A stretch of DNA of 6,837 bases from Deltaproteobacteria bacterium UBA4427 (GTDB taxonomy: Bacteria > Myxococcota_A > UBA9160 > UBA4427): NCBI GenBank assembly GCA_002390675.1, contig DGPZ01000147.1:11894-18730 (forward strand), written 5' to 3'. The position numbers and the translations under genes are program-made. The notes under the pieces were generated by a model. That model saw nothing but the letters and a program-made list of their open reading frames with translations, ran no database searches and was not told the DNA's origin. Shown here piece after piece: positions 5,064 to 6,837 of the stretch (position 1 is the first letter of the stretch; every line of letters begins with the position of its first letter).

Positions 5064-6770
5064 CTAACGTGCGACGTGGCCGCGACGCAGGAGCTGACCG
5101 GGCAGAGCCCCCGTATGCTTGCCTTCGCGAAGCAACACCTCACCCGCAACGATCGTCGCGAGAAATCCGTCCGCCTGTTGCACGAGTCTACGTGCGCCCC
5201 CAGGCAGATCGTGCTCAATTTGCGGCGTAAGCGGCGCCACCGTCCGTGGATTAAAAATCGCAAGGTCCGCAACGAATCCCTCGCGTACATGCCCGCGGTC
5301 CGCAAAACCGAACGCGTGTGCCGGTTGCGACGTCAGCATGGCCACTGCGTGTTCCAGAGAAATGGCCTGCTCTCTTCGCACCCAGTGCCCGAGAAGATGC
5401 GTCGCGATCGAACAATCCGAAATCTGCGAGACATGCGCTCCGGCATCCGAGAACGTCACAAGCGACCGTGCCTCTTTCATGAGGGCGAGAACCTGCTCAT
5501 CCACTTCATTCGCGAAGGGCTGCAAGAAGTTCTGCTTGAGATCTGTGTCCAGCGCCAGATCAATCATGAATTCGAGCGGATCTACACCGCGCTCCCGTGC
5601 GAGATCCGAAACCCGTGCATGGGGCCCGAGCGGATCCCCCATAACAAGCACCCATTCGTAGTCTGGCTTGCGCGCCTCAGCACCCACTGCCGTCCCGTAT
5701 TCCCCATGATGAGCCTCATGGATCAGCTTCGCTCGGGTCTCGGGATCCTTATAGGCCGCGATCTGTTCGTCACGAGACCGCGCACGTACCGCCTTCCAAG
5801 TGGGATGCCCATCAAAGGGAAGCTGCCCTTCAAAGTTAAGCAGCACGTTGAAGGCGCGCGAATGCACCTGCGCAAACATTCGACCGCCACCGTCTGAAAC
5901 GCGGTCAACCAAGTCGATCCAGGGCTTCCACGATTCAGGGGCGTGTCGACTACTTCCCAAGCCAAACATGATCGTCGCGCCGGACTCCCGTGCGAGGGCT
6001 TCTAGCCGACCAAAATATTCGGGGCGGGCATCAGGCTCTTCAACCGCCGCATCTTCATTCGTGATTTCGAAGACCCCGCCCGATTTTCCGGCCACGCCCA
6101 CAAGCGCTTGCACTTCGTCCCAGGCGGCGAGACGGCTCGCAACCGGACGATCATCTGCTGTTAGGTGGTTTTTTGTTCGAGACGTCGTGAAACCCATCGC
6201 CCCGGCGGCCATTCCATCCGCGAGTTCGCGCTTCATCGCCTCTATATCCGCTTCGCTCGCCTGCTCTTCGAAGGCGCGCTCGCCCATCACGTACGTGCGA
6301 AGCGCGGAATGCCCGACATAGCCTGAGTAGTTGATGCCTTTGGGTAATCCGTCGATCGCGTCTAAATATTCTGAATAGGTCTCGAAACCCCATTCGATTC
6401 CCGCAGCCATAGCTTCCGGAGAAATATCTTCCGCACGTTCGAGATTCCGAACCACGAGCTCACGCGCGTCGGCGCGACTCGGCGCGAGAGTGAATCCGCA
6501 ATTGCCCATCACTACGCTGGTGATGCCGTGATAAGACGAACAGGTTCCGAGGGGGTCCCAGTAGACTTGGGCATCCATGTGGGTATGGCCATCTATGAAA
6601 CCCGGCGAAACGACGTGACCTTCGGCGTCGATGATCTCGGCGGCGTCTTCAGAGGCGAGTTCGCCTATCCCAGTGATTCGTCCATTCGAGACAGACACAT
6701 CGGCGCGTATTCCCGCACCGCCACTTCCGTCGATGACAGTGCCGTTAATGATCAATAAGTCATGGGGCAT
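5064..6770 (-). CDS. Amidohydrolase, N-acyl-D-amino-acid deacylase superfamily
   Basis: A 568-residue metal-dependent hydrolase of the amidohydrolase superfamily. The N-terminal sheet (LLIINGTVIDGSGGAGIRADV, 5-25, then DAEGHVVSPGFIDGHTHMD) leads to the TIM-barrel motif HTH at 62-64. Cys91 in GNCGF follows 27 residues after H64, the same spacing as the metal-bridging Cys96 after His69 of D-aminoacylase. SDAGAH (441-446) supplies the catalytic Asp442, and the C-terminal sheet region (DRGHVREGFVADLAIFNP, 491-508) closes the composite domain. The usual later histidines of D-aminoacylases are not evident: FEITNED and FGLGSS stand where they would be expected. That fits a large unassigned branch often annotated N-acyl-D-amino-acid deacylase, so the real substrate is uncertain. 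The ATG at 6770 is preferred over 6803 because of GAGAGG 9 bases upstream and the family-like start MPHDLLI. First gene of the leftward run. Confidence 0.9.
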   Translation of the reverse strand: MPHDLLIINGTVIDGSGGAGIRADVSVSNGRITGIGELASEDAAEIIDAEGHVVSPGFIDGHTHMDAQVYWDPLGTCSSYHGITSVVMGNCGFTLAPSRADARELVVRNLERAEDISPEAMAAGIEWGFETYSEYLDAIDGLPKGINYSGYVGHSALRTYVMGERAFEEQASEADIEAMKRELADGMAAGAMGFTTSRTKNHLTADDRPVASRLAAWDEVQALVGVAGKSGGVFEITNEDAAVEEPDARPEYFGRLEALARESGATIMFGLGSSRHAPESWKPWIDLVDRVSDGGGRMFAQVHSRAFNVLLNFEGQLPFDGHPTWKAVRARSRDEQIAAYKDPETRAKLIHEAHHGEYGTAVGAEARKPDYEWVLVMGDPLGPHARVSDLARERGVDPLEFMIDLALDTDLKQNFLQPFANEVDEQVLALMKEARSLVTFSDAGAHVSQISDCSIATHLLGHWVRREQAISLEHAVAMLTSQPAHAFGFADRGHVREGFVADLAIFNPRTVAPLTPQIEHDLPGGARRLVQQADGFLATIVAGEVLLREGKHTGALPGQLLRRGHVAR

Positions 6771-6779
6771 CAGAGCAAA

Positions 6780-6785
6780 CCTCTC
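6780..6785 (-). promoter_or_regulatory. Ribosome-binding site of the amidohydrolase gene
   Basis: GAGAGG on the minus strand, 9 bases before the ATG at 6770. The upstream in-frame ATG at 6803 has only a weak GCGAGAT in front of it, and a promoter-like -10 element overlaps that codon. Confidence 0.5.
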
Positions 6786-6801
6786 GCGCGGGATTGGATC
6801 C

Positions 6802-6830
6802 ATGATCTCGCGATTAGCCGGCTCTGTAAA
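6802..6830 (-). promoter_or_regulatory. Possible sigma-70-type promoter for the leftward operon
   Basis: On the minus strand TTTACA (6830-6825; 5 of 6 to TTGACA) is followed after exactly 17 bases by GATCAT (6807-6802; 4 of 6 to TATAAT). A transcript starting near 6795 would have a leader of about 25 bases carrying the GAGAGG site and would begin downstream of the ATG at 6803, agreeing with the ATG at 6770 as start. The match is moderate, and genes further upstream lie outside the window, so the operon may begin earlier. Confidence 0.3.
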
Positions 6831-6837
6831 GCGCTCG

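Noticed and set aside
5076..5897. Rightward 273-codon open frame opposite the amidohydrolase
   Set aside because: It is antisense to conserved amidohydrolase motifs including SDAGAH, and its Arg/His-rich product shows no family features.
6771..6826. CAGAGC and GCTCTG inverted repeat flanking the amidohydrolase leader
   Set aside because: The 6-base arms are 44 bases apart, overlap the promoter-like and leader sequence, and are likely coincidental.

Overview
The window looks like chromosomal DNA of a Gram-negative bacterium with a mid-50s % GC genome (judged by eye). The Gram-negative call rests on one gene encoding a large signal-peptide-bearing protein that reads as an outer-membrane beta-barrel. 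The mix of gene families (D-aminoacylase-like amidohydrolase, TauD-type dioxygenase, SnoaL-like protein, tandem EthD-like protein, SDR, DUF5916 protein) is what one meets in catabolically versatile, often uncultured proteobacteria or Myxococcota-like lineages. That placement is inference, and no rRNA or other taxonomic marker is present.

Layout: bases 1-174 hold the 3' end of a rightward gene, the C-terminus of a probable short-chain dehydrogenase/reductase. It converges, across about 96 bp, on a run of five leftward genes that fills the rest of the window. In transcription order these are: an amidohydrolase of the N-acyl-D-amino-acid deacylase superfamily (6770-5064); a TauD/TfdA Fe(II)/2-oxoglutarate dioxygenase (4996-4106); a SnoaL/NTF2-like small protein (4019-3618); an unrecognised protein that reads as two tandem EthD-like dimeric alpha/beta-barrel domains (3610-2792); and, after a 160-bp gap with hairpins, a DUF5916/CBM9-like outer-membrane protein (2631-271). 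The spacings are 67, 86, 7 and 160 bp. The first four genes are likely one operon. The fifth may be co-transcribed or separately controlled.

Several starts were moved from the longest open frame: amidohydrolase, dioxygenase and SnoaL genes begin at internal ATGs with better ribosome-binding sites. The tandem EthD-like gene uses GTG and the DUF5916 gene uses TTG with a strong AGGAG site. A possible sigma-70-like promoter sits just upstream of the amidohydrolase.

The four upstream genes look like a small catabolic or tailoring module (hydrolysis, oxidative cleavage or hydroxylation, isomerase/cyclase-like or binding steps), with the barrel protein perhaps at the outer membrane. The substrate cannot be read from the sequence. 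The points most worth a second look are the amidohydrolase, which keeps the HxH, Cys and Asp of D-aminoacylases but appears to lack the two later metal-binding histidines, and the internally duplicated EthD-like protein. No mobile element, CRISPR array, tRNA or rRNA was seen.
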